Notes: generated by a model not told the origin, from the sequence alone. A stretch of DNA of 64,000 nt from Pontimonas salivibrio (GCF_002950575.1 NZ_CP026923.1:558001-622000); one strand, 5' to 3'; positions 44,705-57,375 are shown, counted from the first letter of the stretch. Numbers and translations: made by a program.

Positions 44705-46951
44705 ATGGAAGGTGACGACATTACGTTTGCCGAGGCTGTTTTAGATAACGGTTCGTTTGGTAAGCGCACGATTCGCTTTGAGACTGGGCGCCTCGCCCAG
44801 CAAGCCCAAGGAGCCGTCGCGGCATACCTGGATGAAGAAACCATGTTGCTCTCGGCAACTAGCGCGGGAAAGCACCCTCGTGAAGGGTTCGACTTTTTCC
44901 CACTGACCGTTGACGTCGAAGAGCGTCAATACGCTGCCGGCAAGATCCCCGGATCGTTCTTCCGCCGTGAGGGTCGCCCCTCCACGGAAGCCATTTTGGT
45001 CTGCCGTTTGATCGACCGGCCACTGCGTCCCTCGTTTGCCACGGGCCTTCGAAACGAAGTGCAGATTGTCATCACCGTGCTCTCGATTGCACCCGGTGAG
45101 TTCTACGACGCTCTCGCAATTAACGCGGCAAGTGCATCGACCCAGATTTCCGGTTTGCCCTTTAGCGGTCCCATTGGCGCAGTGCGTATTGCGCTGATTG
45201 GTTCGCAGTGGGTCGCGTTCCCCACTCACGCCCAGCTCGACGAAGCGGTCTTCGACATGATGGTCGCCGGTCGTGTAGTGAAACAAGACGATGGCACCGA
45301 CGACGTCGCAATCATGATGGTCGAAGCGGAAGCCACTGAAGGTAGCTGGAACCTCATCCAGGCTGGTGCAACCAAGCCCGATGAGGACGTCGTTGCTGGT
45401 GGTTTGGAAGCGGCGAAACCCTTCTTGCGTCAACTCATTGAGGCCCAGGCCGCAATGGCCAAAGACTCCGCCAAAGAAGTCCAGGACTACCCCCGCTTTG
45501 CGGACTACACCGATGAGGTCTACAAGGCCGTTCAGGACTTGGCGGCAACCGATTTGGCTGCGGTCTACCAAATCGCCGACAAGCAGGAGCGTCAGGCCAA
45601 AGACGATGAGCTGAAAACTCAGGTTAAAGCCACAATCGCCCAAAAGGTGGAGGCCGGAGAGCTTCCTGAGGAAGCCAACGCCATGGTGGGTGCTGCGTAC
45701 AAGTCCGTCACCAAATCGGTGATGCGCCGCCGCGTGCTCACCGAAGGTATCCGTATGGACGGTCGCACCCCGGAGCAGATTCGTGGGCTAGACGCCGAAG
45801 TGGAAGTTATTCCCCGAGTACACGGTTCCGCACTGTTCCAACGAGGTGACACTCAGATCCTGGGTGTGACCACGCTGAACATGTTGAAGTTGGAGCAGCA
45901 ACTTGATTCGTTGAGCCCTGTGACGAGCAAGCGTTACATGCACCACTACAACTTCCCGCCCTACTCGACAGGTGAAACCGGTCGTGTGGGTTCGCCGAAG
46001 CGTCGAGAAATCGGTCACGGTTTCTTGGCCGAGCGGGCACTTGTTCCGGTTCTTCCGACCCGTGAAGAGTTCCCCTACGCCATTCGTCAGGTATCCGAGG
46101 CCCTTGGCTCCAACGGTTCTACTTCAATGGGTTCGGTGTGCGCATCGACCCTGTCGATGCTGGACGCCGGTGTGCCACTGCGTGCCCCGGTTGCGGGTAT
46201 TGCGATGGGTCTGATCAGCGAAGAGGTTGACGGAAAGATGCACTACAGCGCATTGACCGACATCCTCGGCGCCGAAGACGCCCTGGGCGACATGGACTTC
46301 AAGGTCGCCGGCACGAAGGACTTCATCACCGCAATCCAGTTGGACACCAAACTCGATGGTCTTCCCGCGAGTGTCCTGTCGGGCGCGTTGGGTCAAGCCA
46401 AAGAGGCTCGACTCAGCATTCTTGACGTGATGAATCAGGCCATTAGTGAGCCCGATGAGATGGCACCTACCGCGCCGCGCGTGATCAGTGTGCAAATCCC
46501 TGAGGACAAGATCGGTGAACTCATCGGACCGAAGGGTAAAACCATTAACGCCATCCAAGACGAGACTGGTGCTCAGATCTCGATTGAGGATGACGGCACG
46601 GTGTACATCGGTGCGACCGACCAGGCGATTGCCGACGAAGCCCGTTCACGGGTGAACGCGATCGCTAACCCGGTCACGCCGGAAATCGGTGAACAGTACC
46701 TCGGTACTGTCGTCAAGCTGGCCACCTTCGGCGCATTCGTGTCGCTGATGCCCGGTAAAGATGGCCTCTTGCACATCTCAGAGGTGCGCAAGCTCGCCGG
46801 TGGTAAGCGCGTGGAGGACATTGAAGAAGTGCTCTCCGTGGGCCAAAAAGTCCAGGTGGAAATCACCAAGATTGATGACCGTGGCAAGCTTTCGCTGAGC
46901 CCCGTGTTGGATCAGGGTGCTCCATCAGGAGATGACGGCGAAGACGGCTAA
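44705..46951 (+). CDS. pnp: Polyribonucleotide nucleotidyltransferase (PNPase)
   Basis: 748-residue phosphorolytic 3'-5' exoribonuclease. Two RNase PH domains (about 30-160 and 345-560) with [36 protein letters not shown]-like block and [17 protein letters not shown], then a KH domain ([17 protein letters not shown]) and an S1 domain ([25 protein letters not shown]). AAGGAG stands 8 nt before ATG 44705. A strong terminator follows. The next gene is the rhodopsin instead of the usual M16 peptidase. Confidence 0.97.
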   Translation: MEGDDITFAEAVLDNGSFGKRTIRFETGRLAQQAQGAVAAYLDEETMLLSATSAGKHPREGFDFFPLTVDVEERQYAAGKIPGSFFRREGRPSTEAILVCRLIDRPLRPSFATGLRNEVQIVITVLSIAPGEFYDALAINAASASTQISGLPFSGPIGAVRIALIGSQWVAFPTHAQLDEAVFDMMVAGRVVKQDDGTDDVAIMMVEAEATEGSWNLIQAGATKPDEDVVAGGLEAAKPFLRQLIEAQAAMAKDSAKEVQDYPRFADYTDEVYKAVQDLAATDLAAVYQIADKQERQAKDDELKTQVKATIAQKVEAGELPEEANAMVGAAYKSVTKSVMRRRVLTEGIRMDGRTPEQIRGLDAEVEVIPRVHGSALFQRGDTQILGVTTLNMLKLEQQLDSLSPVTSKRYMHHYNFPPYSTGETGRVGSPKRREIGHGFLAERALVPVLPTREEFPYAIRQVSEALGSNGSTSMGSVCASTLSMLDAGVPLRAPVAGIAMGLISEEVDGKMHYSALTDILGAEDALGDMDFKVAGTKDFITAIQLDTKLDGLPASVLSGALGQAKEARLSILDVMNQAISEPDEMAPTAPRVISVQIPEDKIGELIGPKGKTINAIQDETGAQISIEDDGTVYIGATDQAIADEARSRVNAIANPVTPEIGEQYLGTVVKLATFGAFVSLMPGKDGLLHISEVRKLAGGKRVEDIEEVLSVGQKVQVEITKIDDRGKLSLSPVLDQGAPSGDDGEDG

Positions 46952-46968
46952 GAGAACCAATCAGTTCA

Positions 46969-46994
46969 AAGGGGCGGAAATTTCCGCCCCTTTG
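46969..46994 (+). terminator. Rho-independent terminator of pnp
   Basis: A perfect 26-bp palindrome (13-bp arms starting AAAGGGGCGG) ends in TTT and is followed by GCTGTTTCTT. As it is symmetrical it may work in both directions. Confidence 0.85.
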
Positions 46995-47242
46995 CTGTTT
47001 CTTGACCCTTATCCACATCGCTTTTGTCGATTACCTACAAAAGGTTCCCAGTTTCTTTTCAGGTGAATTTGGGGTTTCACCTAGACATTGGTTCACGCCA
47101 TCGCGGTAGCCTGTGGGGCGCTAGTCGTGGAGGGCAGTTTGACTCCGTCGATTAGTGCGGGGGACCACCCCCACCACCCGCCGACATTCCGTCGTGGCGG
47201 CGGGCGGACAAGTAAAAACCCAAAACCTTTCGAGGGAGAACA
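46995..47242 (+). other. Upstream region of the rhodopsin gene
   Basis: About 248 nt. Visible: an inverted repeat AGGTGAA (47061-47067) and TTCACCT (47076-47082), a weak -10-like TAGCCT (47107-47112), a C-rich run, a CCCGCCG (47177-47183)/CGGCGGG (47198-47204) stem and the ribosome-binding site GAGGGAG (47232-47238). No clear -35/-10 pair and no small gene. Confidence 0.55.
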
Positions 47243-47947
47243 ATGGATCTGCTCGCTATTACGCAGGCATTCTTCATGCTCGGATTTGTGGCCATGGCCG
47301 CGGGAACGCTGTACTTCGTTCTCGAGCGCAATGACATCAAGCCCGAACACCGCATGACTGCAACCTATGCCGGCATCATCACCTTCATCGCCGCGATTAT
47401 GTACTGGATCATGACCGACTTCGTCGGCTTCTTTGACCAGGCCACAACCGCTGATGTTGGTGCAACGATGCCCTACCGTTACATTGACTGGCTGCTCACC
47501 ACCCCGCTTCTGCTGGTGGAATTTGGTCTCATTGTTGCCATCGCTGGTGGCGCGACCAAGAGCTTCATGACCAAGATCATCGTGGCGGACATCATCATGA
47601 TCGTCACCGGTTACCTCGGTGAAGTTGGAGAACCAGGTTCAGCGAACAACTGGATCTTCTTCATCATTTCCAGCCTCGCGTGGTTCTACATCGTGTACGC
47701 GGTGTACCAGGTGAAGCTCGACGGAATGCCCGACTACGCAGCACGCGCCGTACGCATCATGCGTCGCTTCGTGCTCTTCGGTTGGACGATCTACCCCGTC
47801 GGTGTTGCTGTTGAGGAATTCCTCACCCTTGGTGGAGCGGATGTCGGCCTCGCCGTCAGCCTCGCCGCAATCATCTTCGTCATTGCCGACGTGTTGAACA
47901 AGGTGGGCTTCGGAATGGTCGCGGTTGCCGCTGCCAAGAAGGCCTAA
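47243..47947 (+). CDS. Proteorhodopsin-type light-driven proton pump
   Basis: 234 residues, seven helices (about 6-26, 42-60, 78-101, 109-124, 135-157, 172-195, 203-230). Helix C RYIDWLLTTPLLLVEF gives R79, proton acceptor D82, T86 and donor E93: the DTE set of outward proton pumps. L90 at the tuning position predicts green absorption. K220 in ADVLNKVGFG binds retinal, with D216 as second counter-ion. The helix-B His that partners the acceptor in proteorhodopsin appears to be M53. Helix E reads FIISSLAWFYI, like proteorhodopsin, with bulky residues where actinorhodopsin/xanthorhodopsin have the antenna Gly, so no carotenoid antenna is expected. No retinal genes are in the window. Confidence 0.93.
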   Translation: MDLLAITQAFFMLGFVAMAAGTLYFVLERNDIKPEHRMTATYAGIITFIAAIMYWIMTDFVGFFDQATTADVGATMPYRYIDWLLTTPLLLVEFGLIVAIAGGATKSFMTKIIVADIIMIVTGYLGEVGEPGSANNWIFFIISSLAWFYIVYAVYQVKLDGMPDYAARAVRIMRRFVLFGWTIYPVGVAVEEFLTLGGADVGLAVSLAAIIFVIADVLNKVGFGMVAVAAAKKA

Positions 47948-47964
47948 GCACCCGTAATAGCCTG

Positions 47965-47993
47965 TGGGCCGGAGCGAGAGCTCCGGCCCATTT
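47965..47993 (+). terminator. Terminator of the rhodopsin gene
   Basis: TGGGCCGGAGC and GCTCCGGCCCA (11 bp, perfect) flank a GAGA loop and are followed by TTT. Together with the pnp terminator it makes the rhodopsin a closed single-gene unit. Confidence 0.85.
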
Positions 47994-48044
47994 GGCGTTT
48001 CTGGAGACTTCGTATCCGTGCAGGCGCTGCTGACTTTCTGCCAG

Positions 48045-48050
48045 TAGGCT
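48045..48050 (+). promoter_or_regulatory. -10 element before M16 peptidase
   Basis: TAGGCT ends 8 nt before GTG 48059; near-leaderless spacing. Confidence 0.5.
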
Positions 48051-48058
48051 CGGCGATT

Positions 48059-49411
48059 GTGTCTGAAGCTATTGATCTTCCCCTTGACGTTCCAGAAATC
48101 GCGAGCACCATTTCTCAGGGGGCACACTTTCGTCGCACCGTGCACCCTTCAGGGCTACGCATCCTCACCGAATGGGTACCGGGCGCTGCAAGCACCTCGG
48201 TGGGCTTCTGGGTGCCCGTCGGGAGCCGTGATGAAGACGCTGTGGCATACGGCTCCACCCACTTCCTCGAACACCTCCTGTTCAAAGGCACGCCCCGTCG
48301 CACGGCGATGGATATTGCGGTGGCCTTTGACCGCGTCGGTGGTGAACACAACGCGCTGACGGCAAAAGAGCACACCTGCTACTACGCCAAAGTGCAAGAC
48401 CGCGATGTGGACATGGCCATTGATGTTCTGGCCGACATGGTCTCCTCATCATTGATTGACGTGGACGAATTCGACGTTGAGCGTCGGGTCATCCTCGAAG
48501 AGCTCGCCATGGCCGATGACGACGCTGCGGATGTTGCCCACGAGCGGATTGCCGAAGCGGTGATGGGTGACCACCCGCTGGGGCGCCCGATCGGCGGTTC
48601 GCCGGAAAGCATCGAAGCCGCATCCAGGGATCAAGTCGTCGCCCACTACGAGCGCTACTACCGCCCCGATCACCTTGTGGTGACCCTGGCAGGCGCCGTC
48701 GACCACAACCACGCCGTACGGACACTGTTAGAGGCCCTAGAGCGCTACGGCTGGCCACTCGACCAGCAGGCACCTCCCGTGCCAAGGCGCACGACGGTGG
48801 CACCGACCCTCCCACAAGAACCCACTAAGAAGCTCATCCATCGACCGTTGGAACAATCCACGGTGGTGTTGGCCACACCAGGGCTCACCCAGACAGATGA
48901 ACGACGCTCCACCGCGGCCGTGCTGACCACCGTGCTGGGTGGTGGGATGTCGTCGAGGCTATTTCAAGAGATTCGCGAGAAGCGCGGCCTGGCCTACAGC
49001 GTCTACGCCTACTCAGGCCACTACTCCGATGCGGGGCTGTTTGGGATGGCCGCTGGTACCGGACCTGAATACGTCGACACTGTCGTTCGCGTGATGCAGG
49101 ACATTTTCCGAGAGATCGTTGCAGAGGGAATCACCGAGGAAGAACTCGAGCGCACACTCGGCAACCTCCAGGGTGCGAGCTCCCTGGCGCTGGAGAGCAC
49201 AGACACCCGGATGGTGCGCTTGGGCCGATCCGAGATTCACACGGGTGAATTTGTCGACCGAGATGAAGCCTTGAGGCGACTCGACTTGGTGACCCTGGAT
49301 TCTGTGAGGGACTTGGCAGCGAGTGTTGCCGGAGGGCCACTCAGCGCGGTCGCGGTGGGAGCGATCAGCGACACGGCCCTCGACAGCGTGGGGTCACTCG
49401 TAGCAGACTAG
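48059..49411 (+). CDS. M16-family zinc peptidase (processing-peptidase-like)
   Basis: 450 residues, two homologous halves. The inverted zinc site is H68-F-L-E71-H72 (THFLEHLLFKG) with the distal Glu in the downstream ELAMADDDAADVAHE region; the substrate-binding GGGMSSRLFQEIREKRGLAY block marks the second half. Similar to mitochondrial processing peptidase beta and actinobacterial PqqL-like proteins that follow pnp. It probably degrades small peptides. In most relatives dapB comes next; here a phosphatase gene does. Confidence 0.92.
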   Translation: MSEAIDLPLDVPEIASTISQGAHFRRTVHPSGLRILTEWVPGAASTSVGFWVPVGSRDEDAVAYGSTHFLEHLLFKGTPRRTAMDIAVAFDRVGGEHNALTAKEHTCYYAKVQDRDVDMAIDVLADMVSSSLIDVDEFDVERRVILEELAMADDDAADVAHERIAEAVMGDHPLGRPIGGSPESIEAASRDQVVAHYERYYRPDHLVVTLAGAVDHNHAVRTLLEALERYGWPLDQQAPPVPRRTTVAPTLPQEPTKKLIHRPLEQSTVVLATPGLTQTDERRSTAAVLTTVLGGGMSSRLFQEIREKRGLAYSVYAYSGHYSDAGLFGMAAGTGPEYVDTVVRVMQDIFREIVAEGITEEELERTLGNLQGASSLALESTDTRMVRLGRSEIHTGEFVDRDEALRRLDLVTLDSVRDLAASVAGGPLSAVAVGAISDTALDSVGSLVAD

Positions 49412-49469
49412 GAGCCGGTTCGATTGCCCACTCACTGTGGGTCGACCTCCTCGGAAAGTGAGACACACG

Positions 49470-50072
49470 GTGTCGCGGTATCTCTACCTTGTACGACATG
49501 GTGAACAAGTCGACGCCGAATACGGCCTCCCGGAAGGGCCGCTGTCTCCGCGGGGTATGCGCCAAGCCGAGGCCATCGCCGAGCGCCTGAGCGGGGTGCC
49601 CTTCACCCACGCGTACACCTCACCGCTTCAGCGCGCGCTGGACACTGCCCACACCATGACTAACCGCCTCCCGTCACTCACGCCGGAGCCTTCCGCATTG
49701 CTGATGGACTGTGTTCCCAGTGGGCCAAGCGCAGATATGCCTGGCGTGTTTGAGTCGTTCTTTGGTGGAGTGAGTGACGAAGAAATTCAGGCCGGTGAAG
49801 CCCAAATGGCTGACGCCACAGCGGAATGGCTTTCTGTGGGACAAGGTGACACCCACGAACTATTGATCACTCACAACTTTGTGATTGCCTGGTTTGTTCG
49901 CGAAGTGTTCGGGGCCGCGCCGTGGCGTTGGATGGGAATCAACCAAGCCCACTGTGGCTTGACCATCATTCGCGTGCGCACGGCAAAACCGGCGGTGCTG
50001 ATCACTCACAACGATCTTGGCCACCTCGCCGCCGAGTTGCGCACGGGAATGCCCGACGAGCAGCCCTTCTAA
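49470..50072 (+). CDS. Histidine phosphatase family protein
   Basis: About 200 residues of the phosphoglycerate-mutase-like superfamily: LVRHGEQVD (phospho-His), TSPLQRALDTA, and the second His in LLITHNFVIAWFV. The short size and lack of the mutase insert suggest a phosphatase. The frame is open to 49437, but GTG 49470 (SRYLYLVRHG) matches family N-termini. Follows the M16 gene by 58 nt. Confidence 0.85.
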   Translation: MSRYLYLVRHGEQVDAEYGLPEGPLSPRGMRQAEAIAERLSGVPFTHAYTSPLQRALDTAHTMTNRLPSLTPEPSALLMDCVPSGPSADMPGVFESFFGGVSDEEIQAGEAQMADATAEWLSVGQGDTHELLITHNFVIAWFVREVFGAAPWRWMGINQAHCGLTIIRVRTAKPAVLITHNDLGHLAAELRTGMPDEQPF

Positions 50073-50117
50073 AGCGTCCTGATGTTTTCCCAACCCAGGT
50101 CGGTCACACCGCCGGTT

Positions 50118-52358
<2,241 letters not shown>

Positions 52359-52418
52359 GACCACAGCCCACGCCCCCTAAACTATGGGGGTTAGCGGGTC
52401 GATTAAGTAGAGGGCGTT

Positions 52419-52718
52419 ATGTCGGAAATTACCCCGGATCAGGTGCGACACCTTGCGGGCTTAGCCCGCATTGCTTTGGATGAGGGCGAAATCACGCGAC
52501 TTGCCGGGGAACTGGGCGCCATCGTTGACGCCGTGGAAAAAGTGAGTGCTGTGGTCTCTGAAGGTGTCGAACCGACCAGCCATCCGATTGGTTTAGGAAA
52601 CGTGTGGCGAGTCGACGAAGTCGGCGACACGTTGACCACTGAGCAGGCCCTGGAGGGTGCGCCCGATCATGACGGCTCGCGTTTTCGAGTCACCGCAATC
52701 CTGGGTGAAGAACAGTGA
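52419..52718 (+). CDS. gatC: Asp/Glu-tRNA amidotransferase subunit C
   Basis: 99-residue subunit that clamps GatA and GatB together. Begins [19 protein letters not shown] and ends near [20 protein letters not shown]. The ATG 52419 follows AGAGGG; the spacer also has TAAACT (52377-52382) as a possible -10. Overlaps gatA by 4 nt. Confidence 0.95.
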   Translation: MSEITPDQVRHLAGLARIALDEGEITRLAGELGAIVDAVEKVSAVVSEGVEPTSHPIGLGNVWRVDEVGDTLTTEQALEGAPDHDGSRFRVTAILGEEQ

Positions 52719-54247
52719 GCGACCTTCATCGGCTTTCCGCCCTCGACCTTCAAGGCTTGTTGCAGTCGGGTGAAGTCTCTGCCACCGAGGTGACCCAAGC
52801 ATTTGTGGACCGCATTGCGGCCGTAGAACCCGTGTTGAACGCGTTCGTGCACGTCAATGAGGGAGCACTCGCTGAGGCCAAAAAGATTGACACCGCACGT
52901 GCTGAGGGCAAAAGTCTTCCCCCCACCGCCGGGCTTCCCCTAGGGGTCAAAGACGTGCTGTGTACGGTGGGGATGCCCACCACAGCGGGGTCACGCATTC
53001 TGGAAGGCTGGTATCCGCCCTACGACGCGACAGTGGTGAAAAAATACCGTGACGCCGGGATGGTGGCACTGGGTAAGACGAACATGGACGAATTCGCTAT
53101 GGGTTCATCCACAGAACACTCCGCCTACGGTCCGACCACCAACCCGTGGGACATTGAGCGTGTGCCCGGCGGTTCCGGGGGAGGTTCCGCTGCGGCGGTA
53201 GGGGCATTTGAGGCACCGATCGCGCTCGGTAGCGACACTGGTGGGTCCATTCGACAGCCTGCAGCCCTCACCGGAACGGTAGGAATGAAGCCCACATACG
53301 GCGGAGTGAGCCGTTACGGTGTGATTGCGTTGGCGTCCTCCCTCGACCAAGTAGGACCGGTCGCGAGGAGCGTCGCTGACGCCGCACTACTCCACGACGT
53401 CATCGCCGGTCACGACCCCCACGATTCGACGTCAATTCCTGATGCTTGGCCGTCCATGTTGGAAGCAGCACTTCGATCGGGAGCAGAACCTGACTTGCGC
53501 GGGGTGCGCCTGGGTCGAGTGAGACAGCTTGACACTGACGGCTTCCAACCCGGGGTTCGCTCCCGCTTTGCTGAGTTGCTCGAATTGGCCAGTGCCCACG
53601 GCGCCGAAATTATCGATGTCGACTGCCCACACTTTGACTATGCGGTGGCCGCGTACTACCTGATTCTGCCTGCGGAAGCCTCGAGTAATCTCGCGAAATA
53701 TGATTCTGTCCGGTTTGGGATGCGCACCACCCCCACCAATGGTCAGGTCACTGTCGAAGACGTGATGGCGGCGACTCGTGAGGCCGGCTTCGGTGACGAA
53801 GTCAAACGGCGCATCATTTTGGGCACCTATGCACTGAGTGCGGGTTACTACGATGCCTATTACGGCAGTGCCCAACAGGTGCGCACCCTCATCCAGGGCG
53901 ACTTCCAAAGAGCCTTCGAACAAGTTGATGCTCTGATCACCCCCTCCGCTCCGACCACGGCGTTTAAGTTGGGCGAACAGTTGGATAACCCGTTGACGAT
54001 GTATGCCAACGACCTGACCACTATTCCGGCAAACCTTGCCGGAGTTCCGGGGCTGTCACTTCCCATTGGCCTGGCGCCAGAAGATGGCCTCCCGGTCGGT
54101 GCTCAACTCATGGCACCCGCCTTCCAAGACCAACGCCTTTACAGCGTGGGAGCAGCCTTGGAAGCACTCATGATTCAGCGCGACGGCTCCACACTCAGCG
54201 CACTCGTGCCAGAGCCTGGTCAACAACGACAGGGGGTGGCTCAGTGA
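52715..54247 (+). CDS. gatA: Asp/Glu-tRNA amidotransferase subunit A
   Basis: 510-residue amidase that releases ammonia from glutamine. Ser-cisSer-Lys triad: Lys in LPLGVKDVL, Ser in [12 protein letters not shown], and the Gly/Ser-rich [28 protein letters not shown] is also conserved. Start GTG 52715 overlaps gatC; its stop overlaps gatB by 4 nt (GTGA). Confidence 0.96.
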   Translation: MSDLHRLSALDLQGLLQSGEVSATEVTQAFVDRIAAVEPVLNAFVHVNEGALAEAKKIDTARAEGKSLPPTAGLPLGVKDVLCTVGMPTTAGSRILEGWYPPYDATVVKKYRDAGMVALGKTNMDEFAMGSSTEHSAYGPTTNPWDIERVPGGSGGGSAAAVGAFEAPIALGSDTGGSIRQPAALTGTVGMKPTYGGVSRYGVIALASSLDQVGPVARSVADAALLHDVIAGHDPHDSTSIPDAWPSMLEAALRSGAEPDLRGVRLGRVRQLDTDGFQPGVRSRFAELLELASAHGAEIIDVDCPHFDYAVAAYYLILPAEASSNLAKYDSVRFGMRTTPTNGQVTVEDVMAATREAGFGDEVKRRIILGTYALSAGYYDAYYGSAQQVRTLIQGDFQRAFEQVDALITPSAPTTAFKLGEQLDNPLTMYANDLTTIPANLAGVPGLSLPIGLAPEDGLPVGAQLMAPAFQDQRLYSVGAALEALMIQRDGSTLSALVPEPGQQRQGVAQ

Positions 54248-55752
54248 ACACTCTCGTCGATTTAGATGTTGCACTGGAGCATTTTGATCCGGTCATCGGA
54301 CTGGAAGTGCACGTCGAGCTCAGTACGACAACAAAAATGTTTTCTCCCGCACCCAACCCGGCTGCATCACTGGAAGATTTTGCCCCCAATACGGCCATCT
54401 CACCGGTGTGCCTGGGATTACCGGGCTCCTTGCCGGTGGTGAACGCTGAGGCGGTGCGCTCCAGCATTGCCCTCGGTCTGGCCCTGGGCTGTGAGATTCG
54501 TCCCACCTCACGTTTTGCAAGAAAAAACTACTTCTACCCCGACCTGGCCAAGAACTACCAAATCAGCCAATACGACGAACCGATCGCCCACGACGGTGTC
54601 GTCGAAGTGGAACTCGATGACCAGAGCGTGTGGAGTGTGGAAATCGAGCGCGCCCACATGGAAGAGGATGCCGGGAAACTCACCCACGTGGGAGGCAACA
54701 CCGGACGTATCCAAGGTGCCGAGTATTCTCTGGTCGACTACAACCGGGCGGGTGTGCCCCTAGTGGAAATTGTGACCCGGCCGATTGCGGGCGCCGGGGA
54801 GAAAGCACCCCAGTTGGCTCGCGCCTATGTACAAACCATCCGCGACATCGTGATCGCACTGGGTGTGTCCCAGGCGCGCATGGAGCGTGGAAATCTGCGC
54901 TGTGACGCTAACGTCTCTCTGATGCCCAAGGGCGCCACCGAGTTCGGTACCCGCACGGAAACCAAGAACGTCAACTCGTTTCGCTCTATCGAGCGTGCCG
55001 TGATTTACGAAATCCGGCGGCAGGCCACCCTGCTGTTGGAGGGTACGGCCATCACTCAGGAAACCCGGCACTGGCACGAAGACACCGGTCAAACCAGCCC
55101 GGGTCGTCCCAAATCAGATGCCGATGATTACCGCTACTTCCCGGAACCGGACCTCCTGCCGGTGAGTCCCGACCCGGACTGGGTGGAAGAGATCAGGCAG
55201 TCCTTGCCAGAAACCCCGTCCGTTCGGCGCCGGCGACTGCGCGAAGCATGGCAGCTGGCCGAAACGGACTTCCAAGCCCTCATCAACGCGGACCTGTTGG
55301 ATGTGGTGGAGGAGACCATCAACCAGGGCACCACGCCGGCGTCAGCCAAAAAATGGTGGCTGGGTGAGCTCTCCCGGATCGCCAACGACCGTGATGTGCT
55401 GGTGACCAGCCTGTTGACCCCTGCGCAGGTTGTTGAGCTCGATAGCCACATCACCCAGGGCACCATCAACGACAAAATGGCGCGGGAAGTCCTTCTCGCC
55501 ATGGTTGACGGCGAAGGCACCGCGGCGGAGATTATTGACGCCCGTGGTCTCGCGGTGGTCAGTGACGACGGGGCGCTCCGCGCAGCGATTGATGAGGCGC
55601 TGAGTGCCCAACCCGACGTCTTAGAGAAAATTCGCGAAGGCAAAGTGCAGGCCGCGGGTGCCATTATCGGTCAGGTGATGAAAGCCTTGGGTGGTCAAGC
55701 AGACGCTCAGCGCGTGCGAGAGCTCATTCTCGAACAAGCCTCACAGTCTTAA
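54244..55752 (+). CDS. gatB: Asp/Glu-tRNA amidotransferase subunit B
   Basis: 502 residues. The kinase-like catalytic part starts [18 protein letters not shown] and has [16 protein letters not shown] and RSDANVSL-like [12 protein letters not shown]; the C-terminal YqeY/tail domain (about 350-502) binds tRNA. GatCAB corrects Glu-tRNA-Gln and/or Asp-tRNA-Asn; no glnS or asnS is in the window. A weak 5-bp hairpin lies after the stop (55755-55770). Confidence 0.96.
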   Translation: MNTLVDLDVALEHFDPVIGLEVHVELSTTTKMFSPAPNPAASLEDFAPNTAISPVCLGLPGSLPVVNAEAVRSSIALGLALGCEIRPTSRFARKNYFYPDLAKNYQISQYDEPIAHDGVVEVELDDQSVWSVEIERAHMEEDAGKLTHVGGNTGRIQGAEYSLVDYNRAGVPLVEIVTRPIAGAGEKAPQLARAYVQTIRDIVIALGVSQARMERGNLRCDANVSLMPKGATEFGTRTETKNVNSFRSIERAVIYEIRRQATLLLEGTAITQETRHWHEDTGQTSPGRPKSDADDYRYFPEPDLLPVSPDPDWVEEIRQSLPETPSVRRRRLREAWQLAETDFQALINADLLDVVEETINQGTTPASAKKWWLGELSRIANDRDVLVTSLLTPAQVVELDSHITQGTINDKMAREVLLAMVDGEGTAAEIIDARGLAVVSDDGALRAAIDEALSAQPDVLEKIREGKVQAAGAIIGQVMKALGGQADAQRVRELILEQASQS

Positions 55753-55782
55753 CACCTGAAGCGTCTCAGGCTGGCTGCACAG

Positions 55783-56556
55783 CTAGTTGGTGAGGTCCGG
55801 CACGAGAAGTGTGGTGATCGCTTCGATTGCTTCCGCTCGGGAAAGCTTGGGTGTGCCATCACCGCTTTGTGGCCCGTAATCAGCAAACGAGGCATGGCTT
55901 GCGCCCTCAATGGTGACCTCTCGGTAGTTTTCCGGCATCAAGGCCCTCGCAGCGGCGAGTTCATCCTGGTCGATGAGTTCATCTTCGGATCCCTGCACAC
56001 TCAACACTGTGAGGGTGGTCTCCTGAAGGTCACTCGCACAGTAACTGGCCATCAAGACGAGCCGTTCAACGTCGGGATGGAGTGCCAGACTGCACGCCCT
56101 GACGCCACCCATGGAGTGGCCACCCACCATAGTGATGGGAGTGTCGGGGATGAGTTGTTGGAAATCGTCAACGCTTCGTCCGTCGGCGAGAGCAAGGTTC
56201 GCCAGTGGTCGGGGAACAAGGACGGTGAGGCCCGTTTCGGTCACCACCTCGTGAAAAGTGGCCGCATAAGCGTGGGGGCTCACTCTGGCACCAGGGAGAA
56301 ACACCATCGCCTCACCTTCAAGTGGGCCGTCCTGGTTGATCGGTGCCATCACGACGAGGTCCGGGGTAATCGACCAGGCAACCTCCTCCCTGGCAAACAA
56401 GTCTCGTAGGGGTTCAGGTTGGTCGGGGTAGGGCGTGTAGGCCCAGACGAGAAACCCCACGATGGTCACGAGGAGACTAGACAGTGCGGTCCAGCCGGTA
56501 ATGCGGATACGACGAATTTTGAGCCGTTGTTTTGCTGACCGGTTAGGTGGCGCCAT
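55783..56556 (-). CDS. Membrane-anchored alpha/beta hydrolase
   Basis: About 257 residues. A basic start and one hydrophobic helix (about 22-43) anchor it outside the membrane. The hydrolase fold has GGHSMGGVRAC (nucleophile Ser), SVQGSEDELID (acid) and EGASHASFADYGPQSGDG (His). This last block is typical of PF12695-like hydrolases in actinobacteria; substrate unknown. GTG 56559 is directly before ATG 56556; the latter is chosen. Faces gatB. Confidence 0.83.
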   Translation of the reverse strand: MAPPNRSAKQRLKIRRIRITGWTALSSLLVTIVGFLVWAYTPYPDQPEPLRDLFAREEVAWSITPDLVVMAPINQDGPLEGEAMVFLPGARVSPHAYAATFHEVVTETGLTVLVPRPLANLALADGRSVDDFQQLIPDTPITMVGGHSMGGVRACSLALHPDVERLVLMASYCASDLQETTLTVLSVQGSEDELIDQDELAAARALMPENYREVTIEGASHASFADYGPQSGDGTPKLSRAEAIEAITTLLVPDLTN

Positions 56557-56592
56557 CACAACACTTTCTTAGTGTGGGATACTGGGGGGACC

Positions 56593-56769
56593 ATGAATAT
56601 CTTCCTCTTCATTCTCTCATCGGTCATCTTCCTCGCATCGTTTCCGATGTTCACCTACGCCTTTGTTGTCCCCGAGGAATACGCCGCATTGCTCTTCACT
56701 GCCGGGATTTTCACCTCGTCGGCTGCTTTTTGGATTCCCATGGTCATTCTGGGACGTTCAGAGCGCTAA
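56593..56769 (+). CDS. Small two-helix membrane protein
   Basis: 58 residues: two hydrophobic helices (about 3-23 and 30-50) joined by VVPEEYAA, with a short basic end GRSER. The ATG 56593 follows GGGGGGA. No family recognised. The upstream frame from 56572 is less likely. Confidence 0.6.
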   Translation: MNIFLFILSSVIFLASFPMFTYAFVVPEEYAALLFTAGIFTSSAAFWIPMVILGRSER

Positions 56770-56873
56770 CACTCGAGCTCGTTTTGCTGAGAGAGCCACT
56801 ACCAAACAGGGGTCGCCCCTTTGGATTCGCCTCTTGGGGTTCGCCTCTTAGGTTTTGGACTCACCCGCTACTC

Positions 56874-57368
56874 TCAACGGTCGTTTCGCACGCGTGCCGT
56901 GAAACCCGACAGGCGTTTCAGCACGCCCTCGGCGAGCAGCCTCCTGGTGTGCTCCGAGTCAATCGGCCGAGCAAGCTCGTCTGATTTCTGACGCATCAAA
57001 ATGGGGCAATTTAAGTCCCGACACAAATAGGTGCCGACAGTGTCGCCCTTCTTGCCTGATGCGCCAGCTTTGGGGGCGACAAAGAGGCTTACTTGGGGCG
57101 CAGGTTGCTGGGTGTGACACAGCGAACACATCGCCGGTCTACCAGCCGGCATAGTGGACTCGGCCGCCCTCACCCACACACCTACCGGGGTGTCGCCGTC
57201 CCAAAACACAAGGTAGCCGCGGTGGGGCCGCTCAGGGTCACGCCAACCGAGGAACTCCCGCTCGTCCCACACGGTCTCGTGAAGACCGGGAAGGGGAATC
57301 TCTTGCCGCTCAGAGTCGTCAATGTTCACAATGGACCCACGAATCTCATCAGGATCGAGCGGGCGCAT
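56874..57368 (-). CDS. FBP-domain (EF-G-binding, FusB-like) zinc protein
   Basis: 164 residues of the FusB/FBP C-terminal domain family: VWDEREFLGWRDP, a treble-clef zinc site made by MCSLCHTQQPAP and TYLCRDLNCPILMR. In staphylococci such domains bind EF-G and rescue it from fusidic acid; in actinobacteria the role is unproven. A -10 hexamer 7 nt before ATG 57368 suggests a leaderless mRNA. Confidence 0.82.
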   Translation of the reverse strand: MRPLDPDEIRGSIVNIDDSERQEIPLPGLHETVWDEREFLGWRDPERPHRGYLVFWDGDTPVGVWVRAAESTMPAGRPAMCSLCHTQQPAPQVSLFVAPKAGASGKKGDTVGTYLCRDLNCPILMRQKSDELARPIDSEHTRRLLAEGVLKRLSGFTARVRNDR

Positions 57369-57375
57369 TGACCAC

